From the NCBI RefSeq assembly GCF_010389155.1, contig NC_057762.1, positions 28,332,055 through 28,396,054 of the forward strand: a stretch of 64,000 nucleotides of DNA, read 5' to 3'. Both the position numbers and the translations under genes were made by a program. Positions 11,306-22,987 of this stretch are shown here, in pieces. The notes beneath the pieces were generated by a model. That model had not been told where the DNA came from. It did no database searches and saw only the letters and a program-made list of their open reading frames with translations. Position 1 is the stretch's first letter. Every line of letters begins with the position of its first letter. Origin of the DNA: Erigeron canadensis. Lineage: Eukaryota; Streptophyta; Magnoliopsida; Asterales; Asteraceae.

Positions 11306-14259
11306 TAGTATATTATTCATTGTATGTAATGAACTTTGAAATGTTAATTATCGGAAGCGGTGTGATTTTTTAAAGTTGATCCAACTTTATAAGTAAAATT
11401 GGATCAACTTTAATCATTGGACTAAATCCATTGGTCAACATTTAAAAAACACATTTTAATCTTGATCATTAAATTTAATCCAACTACTAAAGCTGATCCA
11501 AATTCACCTATAAAATTGGATTAACTCTAGAGAATATTAATTCGGTTTTACAACTAAACATGTATGTAAGATGTACTATCAAAAACTTGCAAACTAACGA
11601 CGTGGCAGCCTATACCACTGCAACCTATACCAGGTAAATCCAATAACCTTAAGTTGAAAGTTTATTACATATAATGAACATTCGAGTTCATTAAACAACA
11701 TAAACATTCGTATATAGTTTAGAACATTCTGACCCCCTAAACCTTTCTGTCTATCTTTTTATACTTAATAGTTTAAGTATATATAAAAAAAACAGCTGCT
11801 AAGACTAGGATTTAACGTTTCCATCCATGCACAAAATTTTGAATACAAAGGACCTAAACTTAGGCTATCTCCAATGCTACATCCTTATAAATCCTTAAAA
11901 TCCTATAATTTTATCTTCAACTATACAAACATCCTTACATATCCTTTAACTCCACTAAAAACAAAAAAAAAATATAAGTAAGGGCACCATGCATCAAAAA
12001 ATCTTTAGTTTTAGACAAGCTTCATCCGCAAAGGATATCCAGGGACACCTAAAGCACCCAAAAACATACCCATTGGATTACATCATGGAGTTACATTACT
12101 CTACTCTATCTATTCAGCCCATTACGAGTATTTACCCTTTTTAAACACAGCCCAACTGCCGAACATGTGAGCCCACATTAGATTTGATTGTTCACAGGCC
12201 CATTAAAATATAACTGACAGTCTGACACCAATCCGAATATCCAATTTGACATAAGCAGATGTAAAGGTCCAAGGTCCACTGCTAATTTATTTATTTATTT
12301 TATTTATTTTTTGAAGTAAATTCTTAATACTCTTATTTCTATTGGCAATTTTTTCTCTCCTACAACAATATCACGAACTCGCATGCATGCCATCTATGAA
12401 GTTGCAATGAATTGGAAAAAGTAACATTATGCGTCAGACATAGTAGGTTGCACTTAAGAGTTATCTGAATAGCTAGCATTATACTATACTCAAACAGAAA
12501 CATAAGCTTTTACCTGATTAATACATCCAATAATAATAATAAGGGATAGTAACTCTGAAGGTAAAAACTAAAGCAAACTTGTACTAATAAGCCAACACAT
12601 ATACTAACCCCAAAGGCATTAGGATGATGCTTAGAGAAAGAGCAATTCGAATATAAAGTGAACCTTATGAATTAGAACATGGACATAGGTTTACTGTGAC
12701 GTTATTGAAAAAACTAATAGAGCTGTTTAATTGTTGCCAATTAATGTAGATTTTTTTTTTTGCATGAATTAGGTTTTATTTGTATGGGGGTATCTGTATA
12801 TGTATAAATCTTTTGGAAGGTAAGTAAAAAGAATAAAAAAAAAAGTAAATTAAATATTTACCTCATAAGAGCTGTAACTTGTGGCCGCAAAGTATGTTTT
12901 GGAGAGATGAAGTACTAATTTGTTTGAGGATGAATGTATGAGAAAAAAGATGTGAGTGTCTTTTTTTAACCACTTAAAATTAGACAGAAAAAAAAAAAAA
13001 TACACGTGTGATATGCAGAAAGCAGACAGATGTTGATAGATAGAATTTGGAGTGGATTACAAAAGTAACAAAACCAACTAAAGGCAGTTAGAAAGCAACT
13101 AAGCCGGTTAAACTTTGATCAAGCCGCACTGTAGTAGTTAAAATTGGGAATGTTATATATATATATATAATATGGAACCTACTTTTCTATTTTTGTATTG
13201 TTTTATAGAATAAATAATTTGGTGTTGGGTAGGTTGTCACTGCTCCCTTCCTCTTAGGTTGATTTGGGTTGCATTAACATAGATAAATATTATTGAAAAA
13301 TAGTGACATGGTAAATTTGGGACCTTTGGGTTGATTTGCATATTATTTTTCAACACTCCATCCACGGCTCCACCGTTAATCCATATAATTTATATTTTTA
13401 TTCTTTAATACATTGCTCTCTTTCTTCTTTCTATTTGTGTCATCTTTTTCTCCTTAATCATCTTCTTCATCTATACTTTTAATTATATTAGATTATTTTG
13501 GTTGACACAAATTCAAAATCTATAACATTTTTCATATTTTTGGTACCCCGATTGATACCTATGTGCTACCCAATAGTTGGTTACGCTTGTATTCAAGTTG
13601 CTTAGGTAACAAAAGTTGGTTGTTCTGTTAGTTAATTTAATCTTAATAATATCACTTCACATTTTGAGCCTGTAATGATTATTATAGATAGTGAGTGATA
13701 ATGTGATATATCTACAACTTTTAGTCATTCACAGCAATGCATGCTTTATATAGTTATATACTGTATAATATAACTTATATATTTGTTGTGAATGACAAAA
13801 AAATTGTTGTATGTAGAATTTATGAATTTGTAAAAAATATAATGTATAAAGTTATCAGGTAAATCGAGAAAAAAAAAAAAATCTATCTACTAAGGTTGAT
13901 TGTAGATAAAATAAAAATCTAACTATCGATCTAATCCATATGATAAAAGCGGTGAGTTACACGTGTCAGTCAACTAGATGTCAGATGAGATAACTAACCC
14001 CAATCTGCCCTGTCTGACCAACAGCAACAATTCTTCTAGATTACGTTTTAATCTTCCGCCACGTGTCCATTCATCCCATCATATTTACAGTTTTTACCCT
14101 TTGCATCTTCTTTCCATTCGGCACTCTTCTTATCTATCACTCTCATATGATCATTTATATAATTATTATTTTATATTTATTTATATATTTTATCTTTCTA
14201 TCTGTCTTCTGTAATCTGTATCTATCTATATCTATATAATATTAAATATTTATATTTAT
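11306..14259. other. Intergenic, upstream of the coiled-coil gene
   Basis: No gene is recognised in about 3 kb. Oligo-A and short TA runs occur. The stretch 13,900-14,259 is pyrimidine-rich and may belong to the core promoter of the gene at 15,098. Confidence 0.45.
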
Positions 14260-15097
14260 ATGCTTCGTTTTCATCATCTTCAGATCCAAAACTTTTATAA
14301 ATCACACAATTCATTCACTAAGCTCTGTATTATAACTTTATTTCCGATTCTGATTTTCTTCCCACAAGGTATTATTTTGTATCATATTATAATTATAATT
14401 TTTTGCCTTATTTCGATTGATGCCTTTTGTTATTTTGAATTTCATTGGTTTGATTGTTTAGTTTAATTTAACCTAATTTAATATAGGGTTTGTGTGTATG
14501 TGTGTTTATTAGTATAGTGGATTGAATTTATTATTTTATTTTTAACAGCGAGTTAGGTTTATGTTGACATTTTTTGTTTGTTAATTGTAAAATTGTATTT
14601 GTTTAGGAATAGGAATAAATATGTATAATTGTGTATGTTTTTTAGATCAAGGTTTTATGCTATTCACCAGCTGTGTATTGTGTGTTTTATCAAATGTTTG
14701 TGCTTAGCCTTGGTTTTCTGCCTATCTGTCTGCAGGTGCTAATGCCATGTGGGTTGTATGAACTGTGTCAAGAACTTTATTAACTAGATAATTTATTTGG
14801 TTATTATTACACGAGATGAGCAGATGCATGGGCTGTGGAATTTTAGGAAATATGGCGGTACCGAGACAAACTTTAGCGAGCTCTTATCAATATTCTCTAA
14901 TGCTGGACCCGGCTATATCTTTTTGGGATTGTATTGTTCGTAAGATTCGTTATTCCTTCACTTCCGAGTGGGTGTAGTACGAAAGAAGCAAACTTCAATT
15001 TTACTTTAGTTTTCGAGTAGATAGCGAAACAGTGGTTAATTAATACATATACGTAGCAGAAAAATTTTTGGTTTTCAAGTTTACAGAGGAATAACAT
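14260..15097 (+). promoter_or_regulatory. Probable 5' leader with a UTR intron for the coiled-coil gene
   Basis: A pyrimidine-rich leader around 14,260-14,366 is followed by a donor-like CAAG/GTATTATT at 14,367. T-rich sequence and acceptor-like CTGCAG (14,731-14,736) and GTAGCAG (just before 15,060) follow. This looks like a 5'UTR intron placed ahead of the start codon at 15,098. Which acceptor is used cannot be decided from sequence alone. Confidence 0.4.
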
Positions 15098-15685
15098 ATG
15101 GATTGTGGCAAATCACCATCTGGTGTAAGAAAGAAGAATAAGAAGCAAGTGAAAGATGAATTGGATAGAATCAAACAGGCCGAGAAGAAAAAAAGGCGAT
15201 TGGAGAAAGCTCTTGCCACCTCAGCGGCCATTATTTCAGAGCTCGAGAAGAAGAAACTGAAGAAGAAAGAAGAGCAACAGAGGCTGGATGAAGAAGGTGC
15301 TGCCATAGCCGAAGCAGTTGCATTGCAAGTCCTTGTCGATGAGGATTCGGATGAAAGTTATAGCTCTCAGAATTCACGTGCTAGTTGCTTTGATCTTTTT
15401 GTTGGTGGCGGAGATGGTCATGGAGCAAGGACAGGTGCTGCTGTTCCTCGCCTCCCTTATAATCGGCAACATTACAGGAACCCAAATGAGATTGGTTGGA
15501 TTGTTAATGCTCATGGAGGATCGAGATGTCAATGGAATGATTACGGGTGTGGCAATGATGGTTCCTTTCTAAAGGGAGTTCAGGCACCATATGTTGACGA
15601 GATATCTGCACAGGCTGTTTCGGCACTCCGAATTGCAGATGATGATGATATGAATGCCTTTGTGATTAATAGAATGGTGAGATAG
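15098..15685 (+). CDS. Conserved plant coiled-coil protein of unknown function
   Basis: This is a single-exon 195-residue protein. Residues 1-75 are highly charged (KKKNKK-type clusters, ELEKKKLKKKEEQQRLDEE) and should form a basic then mixed-charge coiled coil. Then comes an alanine-rich AAIAEAVALQVLVDED segment, a glycine-rich middle with aromatic residues, and an acidic tail with DDDD before NAFVINRMVR. The N-terminal MDCGKSPSGVRKKNKK start and the AIAEAVALQVL block resemble a plant family with no assigned function that I recall only loosely. No signal peptide or membrane segment is evident, and the basic start could act in nuclear targeting (inference). The start is chosen as the first ATG ahead of the continuous conserved charged region. 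Its 3' flank forms the left end of the segmental duplication. Confidence 0.75.
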   Translation: MDCGKSPSGVRKKNKKQVKDELDRIKQAEKKKRRLEKALATSAAIISELEKKKLKKKEEQQRLDEEGAAIAEAVALQVLVDEDSDESYSSQNSRASCFDLFVGGGDGHGARTGAAVPRLPYNRQHYRNPNEIGWIVNAHGGSRCQWNDYGCGNDGSFLKGVQAPYVDEISAQAVSALRIADDDDMNAFVINRMVR

Positions 15686-15689
15686 CAAA

Positions 15690-18173
15690 GGGTTTTATTC
15701 GTGTTTAGGATTAAGGTCTAATAATGTTTTTCTTGTACATTTTGTCGGTATCATTTGTGCCATCTTCTCGGTGGTGTTTGTTTCTTAAAGTAGTCATGGG
15801 ACTGCAATGAAGTTGATTTGTAGATTTCAAGAGTCCTTTATTGTTATGGATTGAATTTCCAATAATGGATCATGATGTATTTGTTATTCTGAATGAAATT
15901 TCAGTTGGTTGTGTTGTTTCTATTTACTGTACATCATCCGTCTTCAGATTTGTTTGATTTATTCTTCAGCTGATGCACTGCATTTGTAGTGAACTAAAAC
16001 TTCGGTATTCCTCCAGTTATCGCGGTTACTTATTAAATTTGTCGTTTTTACCAAGAGTGAGTGATTGTACAACCATGATCTTTTTTATATAAATTTCTAA
16101 CTTTAACCATTGGTTTTCCATACACATTACTCTTCTAAATAGAACCACACCTGTAAAATGAGGTACAGTTACAGAGTGGTCAACATTGTGTTATTTTTTG
16201 GAGTGGTAGTTCATTTGCAACGTTTCTTGAGATACTATGTATAGTCTGCAAGTTCATGTTCTTGTTTATGGCTTGTCCACCCTCGGTGGTTCCACTAGAT
16301 TTAATCACACAAATTTCCATTCCAGCCAACGTGTGGATTGGCGTCCATGTTTAATTTTCCACTGGTTACGATCCATACGAATTAATCATCTTATATTCTT
16401 ATGTATCTTGGTGTCTCTTTTTATATTCAAGAGTTTTGATGAAATGAGAGTTACACAGCCTTTCATTGTAATTAGACAGATCATCAATTGGTTAAAAACA
16501 TAAAGTTCAAGATTTAATTTCGTTAGATCACATGGAACTTTATCGTATGTGAAGCAAAAAATTACAACCTCTAATAAATGGCATATGCACCCAAAGAAGG
16601 CAGCATATCAAGTATTTTAGATTATATAATCTCTTTTATCTTATAATATTTGAAAATGAAGTAATCTGGCTGGAATTTTGGCTGGATTGCAGACCACAAA
16701 CAGAAACAAGACATATTATCGGTCATGAGTATATCGCCAATATCATAAACGAATAAATTGCAGGTTCAAAGTTCTTTTTGAGGCATAGATGCATCATTAT
16801 ATGTGCAATTGGCATGCGACTGTTTGCCGTTGAGGTGGCTAACACTCATAATTTCATGATGCGAGAGTAGTATTTAAATTGCTTTATGGAATTTACGAAC
16901 TCTTTCACCATAAAGCATGCAGAAAAGCAGAGGCAATAACTCCAGCTCAGATGCTCGTTTACTGTTTTTGTGTACCCCTGATTATCCAAAAAACCGGATA
17001 AATACTGCAATGCAGAAACTTAAGTATGCAAAATTTCAAAACATAGTAACAACATAATAAAAGCAAAAAAATCACAAACGAATAGTCGCTAAGTCATATA
17101 GTATCGAACATGATCTAAAGCTTCTTGGCTGTAATGAAAAATGTCATCTAAGCAAATGTGGCATCTAGGGATATGACAAAATGTTCAATAATCAATAACT
17201 TAATGACTAATGCACTGATCTCTGATCCTAACTTCCAGAAGATGTGAACATTGCTTCTAACTTCTTGTGAACTGATGTAAACACTTTAAAGTTGTAATCA
17301 TAACTAACCCAAAACAATTCAAAAACCAACCAAACTTGGCATTAAACATTAAAACGTATACAAACGTGTCCATGTAGAACAATTTGATCAGTTTTACATT
17401 AACCCATTAGAAGAGACGACCTGAAGAACAAGAAATCCCCTTTCTTCTTGGTCATACACCAAGCAAGTTTTCGCCTTTATTGAGGCTTACTAATAAAGTG
17501 GCAACAAGCACCTCGTTTCTCAAGTCGACTTTAGCCCTTCTTGCTTACAGCTTTCATTGTATTGTTCTCTCCAAAAGCAATTCTTCTCAAAATATTAAAT
17601 GATATTTTCTAGAACACCACTTAAAATAGTACCATACCATCCCAACAAGAGCAAGACACAGAAAATGGGTCCTAAATACCGCTGCCAATTGCATACAGTA
17701 CTCCACCAAGTCGATCTAATAACTACTCAGAATATGCACACAAAAAAGGGTATTATAGTAAAAGTGTACTAACTATAGTCTAGTCAAACAGTTTCGAACA
17801 TGATCTAAAGCTACCTGGCTCTAATGATAAAATGTCATCTAAGCAATGTGGAATCATGGGATATGACAAGATGGTTCAATAGAATTAATGATTCATTTTG
17901 CACTGATCTCTGAACATTGCTTCTGATCATAACTAACGCGAAACAATACAATAACCAACAGAACCTGGCATGAAACATTAAAATGTATACAAACGTGTCT
18001 ATGTTGAATAATAAGCTTGATTAAGGCAATGACTGACTACTTCCCTATAAACAACTAAATAAACAAAAATTGATCACACATACAATTGATCACACAGATG
18101 GTACATGAACACAAAATTTTCCAAAGAAGACACATTTCCTTTCCTCCAAACCAATTCAAAAAAAAAAACCTTT
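15690..18173. repeat. Left copy of the segmental duplication: gene tail and MinD downstream flank
   Basis: From the 3' UTR of the coiled-coil gene onward this stretch aligns with 23,130-26,474. Shared blocks include CTTCTCGGTGGTGTTTGTTT, AGTAGTCATGGGACTGCAAT and GTTTTCGCCTTTATTGAGGC. Within it a unit of about 690 bp is itself tandemly repeated: the block starting TCGAACATGATCTAAAGC appears at about 17,105 and again near 17,790, whereas the right copy has it once (about 25,968). No intact gene is seen. Confidence 0.85.
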
Positions 18174-18598
18174 CTACCCTCCAAAAAACGAAAAATATCC
18201 CTTCTTTTTCGGTTCTTCCTCCACCATAGCCGCTTTCGGCTTTCATACTATCCTGCTCAACCAACCTCGAAGCAGCTTGTTCAAATGCCAAACCTGCCAA
18301 AGTCGGAAGCTTATTCAAAACAAGCAGAAACACTCTATTCGTACCCCTAATAATAACTTCTAAATCCTCAGGAATAACACCCAATAAAGCCAACCCCAAC
18401 GTTTCTTGAACATCTAAAACCGACATCATATCTCTTCCCCTCCAATCAAATCCGTCCTAACACGATTAACAATCATCTTAATATCCCTAATCCCATCACA
18501 CCCCAACATCCCAGTAACCCTATCAGCATCACGTAAAGCCGTAATATCTGGCGTAGTCACTGAAACCGCCTCATTTGCAGGCGTAATCGCAGTAATAT
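18174..18598 (-). pseudogene. Truncated MinD pseudogene (left duplicate)
   Basis: On the minus strand this matches the C-terminal half of the intact MinD at 26,475-27,434, from ITAITPANEA through ALRDADRVTG and DIKMIVNRVRTDLI to LAGLAFEQAA. Everything N-terminal is absent, including the KGGVGKT ATP-binding loop. Relative to the intact copy there is a 2-base insertion near the RTDLI/MMSVLD boundary and a 7-base insertion near the SMKA segment, both shifting the frame, plus substitutions. It cannot make a working ATPase. The break at about 18,596-18,600 joins directly to the downstream flank of the PATRONUS-like gene. Confidence 0.9.
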
Positions 18599-19020
18599 GC
18601 ATTCTGGACTTCTGGTCCATACCAATCCTTGCACACTGAAAACTAAGACAAATCTTACATAGCCATAGAGGATTTTCAGTCAATTATAAATTATCATTCA
18701 AATCCTTGACTCATTTGTCAGAACAAATCACTAGCATAGAAACAAAGGCTCACTTGAAATTTTAGTCTACCAACAACTGAAATTGGCCAAAACAATAGCT
18801 TTTATTAAAATATTAATTTTCAACATCTTGCCAACATGATCGAATACAAGACTTTGCATTACACTACAACAGTCAATAGTTTGACTGCAAAACAACCACA
18901 AACTAAAATACTAGAGATGGGACTTGTTTATGTAAATTGTATGAGATAAGAAACTATTGGCATATAGTTTCTACAGATTACTAAACGGACAGAATCACAT
19001 TAGACACACTACTTGAACCT
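18599..19020. repeat. Left copy of the PATRONUS-like gene's 3' flank
   Basis: Aligns with 45,793-46,246 and with a third copy at 44,478-44,905. Shared landmarks are GCATTCTGG at the start, ACATAGCCAT, TGACTCATTTGTCA and TTTGCATTAC. The sequence should hold the 3' UTR and terminator region of the gene at 19,021-20,098 on the minus strand. Confidence 0.8.
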
Positions 19021-20098
19021 TCATGGTGTCTCGGCCAAGATGAAGCTTGGAAAGTCATCATAGTCCTTCATGTTCATATAGGACATCCTTGGGGAATCTG
19101 GGCTTCCAAAAATCGGGGAACTTTGCCCTCCACGAGGTCGATATTCTGTTATCAGCTCAGTTATCTCTTCAATCTCAAAGAGGTCGTAGGGATTTTCAGC
19201 CTGCATAAAAAAAAATCATTTTAAATAGATCCAAACTAAAAAAACACAGGAACTTGTATAAATCATCATATCATCAAAGCATACCTTTGGATTGTAAGTC
19301 GAAACAGGCTGAACACAAGTATCTGTGATTTAACAATTGAGATGGGCGAGTTATTGCCAAATAAAACAGGATACATATAACAGAATAAAGCCATAAAACT
19401 GGATGATAAATATGATACCTCTACTATCTAACCCAACGGCTTTCAAGAACTCATCCAAGTCCAGAGCTTTATTCCGTGACTTGATACATTCATCATGATT
19501 GTGCAAAAAGCCTTCTTCTGCAATGGGGAAGGAGAAGTCCTCATCTTCAGCAACAGTTATCAACTGCTTTCCTTGAATCTTCTTCTTAACACTCTTCTGC
19601 TGCAGCTGCTGCTGCTGAGCAAATGGTTTCGCCCCGTTTGTAAGATCACCAAGCGCTTTTCTCCCACTAACTTTGCCTTTCCCCCGAACAGAAACCTGAG
19701 CCTTCTTCGCTACACCAAGATCTTCTCCAATCGGAATCACATTCTTTACATTCTGTTTTCTTGACGACTGCAGTGCAGATGGCTTCCCTGAGTTTGATAT
19801 ATCGTTAAGCGCTTTCCTTGTTCCAAAACCTGCTTTCTTCTTCTGAACAGTAGACCCAATGGTCTTCATTCCTGAACAAAAAAAACGACACTTAACTTCA
19901 ACCAAAAATAATACAAACACGGTAATAAGATTTTGCCCGTTTCGCTAAATCAAAAGAATATCTAAGAAAAGCTGCAATACAAAATAAACAACACGGTGAT
20001 AAGATCGTAAATCTTTTAAATAGAGGTAGTTAAATACCACAATCGAATTGTATACTAAAGTTCTGGTCTTGAGTCATACGGCTAGAGTGCAACGCCAT
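19021..20098 (-). CDS. PATRONUS/securin-like protein, left copy
   Basis: Four exons on the minus strand, 20098-20038, 19871-19419, 19322-19285 and 19200-19021, splice with GT/AG borders into a 243-residue protein beginning MALHSSRMTQDQNFS. Two RxxL destruction-box candidates are visible: RKALNDISN at about residues 39-47 and RKALGDLTN at 91-99. A glutamine-rich run follows near 105-112, then a basic KKKIQGK and an acidic segment with FLHNHDECIK. This layout resembles plant PATRONUS proteins, which restrain separase and are APC/C targets. The family call is recognition by motif, not search. Without function tests a generic D-box protein remains possible. A noncoding 5' exon is suggested upstream, interrupted by a solo LTR. 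The paralogue is at 46,247-47,333. Confidence 0.65.
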
Positions 20099-20260
20099 TT
20101 ATTGAAATCGATTAGACTCTCTGCAGTCTGTACATAGAACACGAAACAAACTTTAAAAGTTAAATATATATATACAAAATTAATAATAATTAAATTACAT
20201 CAAAAGGGTCCTAAAACTAACAGAAAAAGTAACGAAATTTGGTAACTAAACAAACTAATA

Positions 20261-20676
20261 TGTTGGGGAAATTTGTGAATAACGAACAGATAACCGGATA
20301 TAATCAAACTCTGAAAGGCGTGTAATCACTTTCAGATTGAATCAATTTGGCGGTTCACCCAAACTATTCAATCGGATACAATTCAGAGAATTAAGAACGT
20401 TATGTGTGTTTATTATTTGAGAGAAAAGAACCAGAAAGAAAAAAGAAAAGAGAATGACCAGAAATCTTGTTACGGGATACCCTTTTATTAAATTTTCGAC
20501 CCCAGCCAGGGGCTCTGCCCCTTGGACCCCACTCCCAGGGTGCTGCCCCCGGACCCCGTACCAAGGTCATAATAAATTCAAATAGGCGTGCACTCCGCAC
20601 CACCAATCCTATATGATGTATTATTATGACAATACTGATCAAACAAGTTAACCCAATTACACTAAAATATCCAACA
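20261..20676 (-). mobile_element. Solo LTR with 5-bp target duplication in the 5' leader
   Basis: The 416-bp insert begins TGTTGGGG and ends CCAACA (TG...CA, inverted hexamer ends) and is flanked by TAATA on both sides (20256-20260 and 20677-20681). The paralogous leader at about 47,671-47,682 carries one uninterrupted CAAACTAATATCGA, giving a clean empty site. Read on the minus strand it ends ...TTCCCCAACA, as copia LTRs often do. It contains a GC-rich hairpin block (20,505-20,560) shared with the copia leader at 56,432. No internal region remains, so it arose by LTR-LTR recombination. Confidence 0.9.
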
Positions 20677-21080
20677 TAATATCGATGCGAGATGACCAAA
20701 AAATTGTATTCAAGAAACCAGTAAAAAAGACAATAATTACATATGATTGAACAAAGAAATTAGGGTTACAGTAAATAAGAAGAATACTTACAAAAAATTG
20801 TATTTACTTATCGGAATACTTGAGAGCTGTGCAATCAGATTGATCAATTTCCTTCACAATGAAAACGTAATAATAAAAATTAAGGGGAAAATGAGAATAA
20901 AAACATATGATGATTGGATAAATTAGGGGGAAGAAGAAGAATACTTACAAACAAATGTATGTATCGATCGATTGGCTGATTGAATTTGTGTTTAATTTCT
21001 GATTGTCTTAAACTGATTTTGATTTGGAACCCTAGAAGAATATTATCTGTTTTGGTCTTTTATAAGAAAGGGGGGAAAAC
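20677..21080 (-). promoter_or_regulatory. 5' leader and promoter region of the left PATRONUS-like gene
   Basis: On the minus strand noncoding exon-like segments end in strong donors (TTTGTAAGTATTC near 20,785-20,800 and near 20,940-20,955). These positions are conserved in the right copy (about 47,620 to 47,935). Transcription probably starts near 21,000-21,080, so the solo LTR lies in a 5'UTR intron. Confidence 0.5.
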
Positions 21081-21360
21081 AAAACTCTTTGCAACGGTAA
21101 TATTATTTTGTGTTGTTTTACGTTGTTGCCCTTGTATTAGCAGTTATAATTTCTTTAAGTAACGTTTTTCATCTCAAAGTTGTTTGTCATTTATAACATG
21201 GGGTCTAAAATGAATAATTTTTCTTATTTCAATTGAAATATTTATACTTTTGATTTTTTTTAAACAATAATGGGGGAAAAAATTAAATTGATATAGTTGA
21301 CAATTAGTTAAACACGTTATTACAGTGTTTACTTAAAAATTTCTTTGTTTTCTTTACTAC

Positions 21361-22077
21361 CAGTGGCGGATCTAGGATTTGAAGTTAAGAGGGTCGTTGA
21401 AAACCGGACTCGATGGTTTTTTTGAGACATAAAAAACTGGTTGGGTTGGGTCCAAATTATGCATTTAATAATAGTAAAAATTAGTCAAATTTGTTACATA
21501 TATTACTTGGCGAACATGTCATTTGACTAATCGGCCTCAAAACCCCGTTATTATGTCACAATTATTGATAAAAAAAAAGATTTTTTTTTATTAGATTTAG
21601 ATAACCCATATACCTTTTCTTCACACATGTTGGACATATATATGACAACATATACATACACTACATACAATCAATGAAGTAAAAACATATAATGTTTTAT
21701 AATTTATACTCCATATTATCTATGACCAAACACACTTATACATACATAAAATATCGATCAACCTAATGTAGTATTGTAATTTTTTTTTTTATAAACATTT
21801 ACTTATATTATTCATTATCTTCTCAGTTCTCAATTTATGAAAAGTGTCTCTTGACAAATTAAATATTAGGTGTTCACCCAACAAATAACTAAAATGTAAA
21901 CAATACAAGAAACGTTGTATCATTTTCTTTTGAGTCACCATTCATTTTCCTTGTAAGGGGTTTCTTTAGTCTTTTTAAGGAGGGTCATTCAAATATCTTA
22001 TATAACCTTTATAAATATTTTTTTCTTTGCAAGAAGGTTCCTTTGATTTCTATAGACATAAGGTGCCACCGCCACTA
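21361..22077. mobile_element. hAT-type element inserted in the left duplicate
   Basis: The ends CAGTGGCGGATC and GTGCCACCGCCACTA are inverted repeats of YAGTGGCGG, flanked by perfect 8-base duplications TTTACTAC (21353-21360 and 22078-22085). The right copy near 51,370-51,395 lacks it, with only a diverged form of the site. It is 717 bp with no transposase-like open frame. Confidence 0.85.
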
Positions 22078-22085
22078 TTTACTAC

Positions 22086-22297
22086 CTCGATTTTTAATTC
22101 AAGCTGATAATGGTTATTCGTGTGGATTTAGACGTGGATTATAGGGTTGCCCACCTACCGACTATTATGATGTAATTGGCAAAATTAAAAAAAAAAAAGG
22201 TAAAGAGGTGGGAACCCTCTGGTCCCATGTACCATTTTTGGTACTCAAAACGCGCCCCCATATAACTCATGTCCGGTAAGTCATCATCCTCACACAT
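22086..22297. other. Right boundary of the left duplicate and junction filler
   Basis: Homology with the right copy (51,388-51,440, landmark TTTTTAATTCAAGCTGATAA) ends near 22,140. The following 150 bases match nothing else noticed in the window. Confidence 0.5.
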
Positions 22298-22823
22298 TGT
22301 TAGAGTGTGATCATTTTATTATAAATCGCATGACCGGAAATAATTTAAGCCTACGGGGTCACACGAAATGGCACGGTAACTCTATATTATTAATTTGTAT
22401 TAAAGTAATATATTAATTTATTAGATCACGAAATTATTAGTTTAAATAAATTAGATCACGAAATGATAATTGGAGTTGGACTCTAATTGTGTAAAGGGGA
22501 GGGGGGGGGGGGGTTGAAGGCTCATTAGAGGCCTTAATTTGACTTGATCACCAAGTCACTATGCCCTAATATCTCCCTATAAATAGAGACTTAAATCTAA
22601 AGGTTTTGGTATTCATTCACACATTATTCTCTCCTCTTTCTCCCAAAGAAAAAGGGTTTTTGGGTTTTGGTTGGTTCGACTTTAAGGGATAGTAACAAAG
22701 GGTTGTTCGGTTTTTGATCGGGGTACTAGCATACGGTATAAGAGGTGTCTAGTGTGCGATCGTAGAGGGGTTTTGCTTTAAACTCTAAATCATATTGTTG
22801 TTGTTATTATTATTATTATTATG

Positions 22824-22859
<36 letters not shown>

Positions 22860-22987
22860 GGAAGCTTTGCATAAGGTACACATCTTAATTATATTCTTTG
22901 TTAATTAATTTGATTGCATATTTGTTTCGATTTTTCCGTTGCGCTTACTCGTGATTATATGTATGATTATATGCTTATATTCTAACA
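22298..22987 (+). mobile_element. Solo LTR at the duplication junction
   Basis: The 690-bp insert starts TGTTAGAGTG and ends TATTCTAACA, with 5-base flanking duplications CACAT (22293-22297 and 22988-22992). Inside lie a TATA-like CTATAAATAGAG near 22,576-22,588, a run of 13 Gs (22,501-22,513) and a TTA-rich microsatellite (about 22,800-22,860). These features fit one LTR of a copia- or gypsy-type element whose body has been lost. The plus orientation is inferred from the TATA-like motif and the terminal GCGCTTACTCGTG-type sequence. Confidence 0.85.

Noticed and set aside
18055..18683. Two overlapping open frames as separate small MinD-like genes
   Set aside because: They are pieces of one truncated, frameshifted duplicate that lacks the ATP-binding half.
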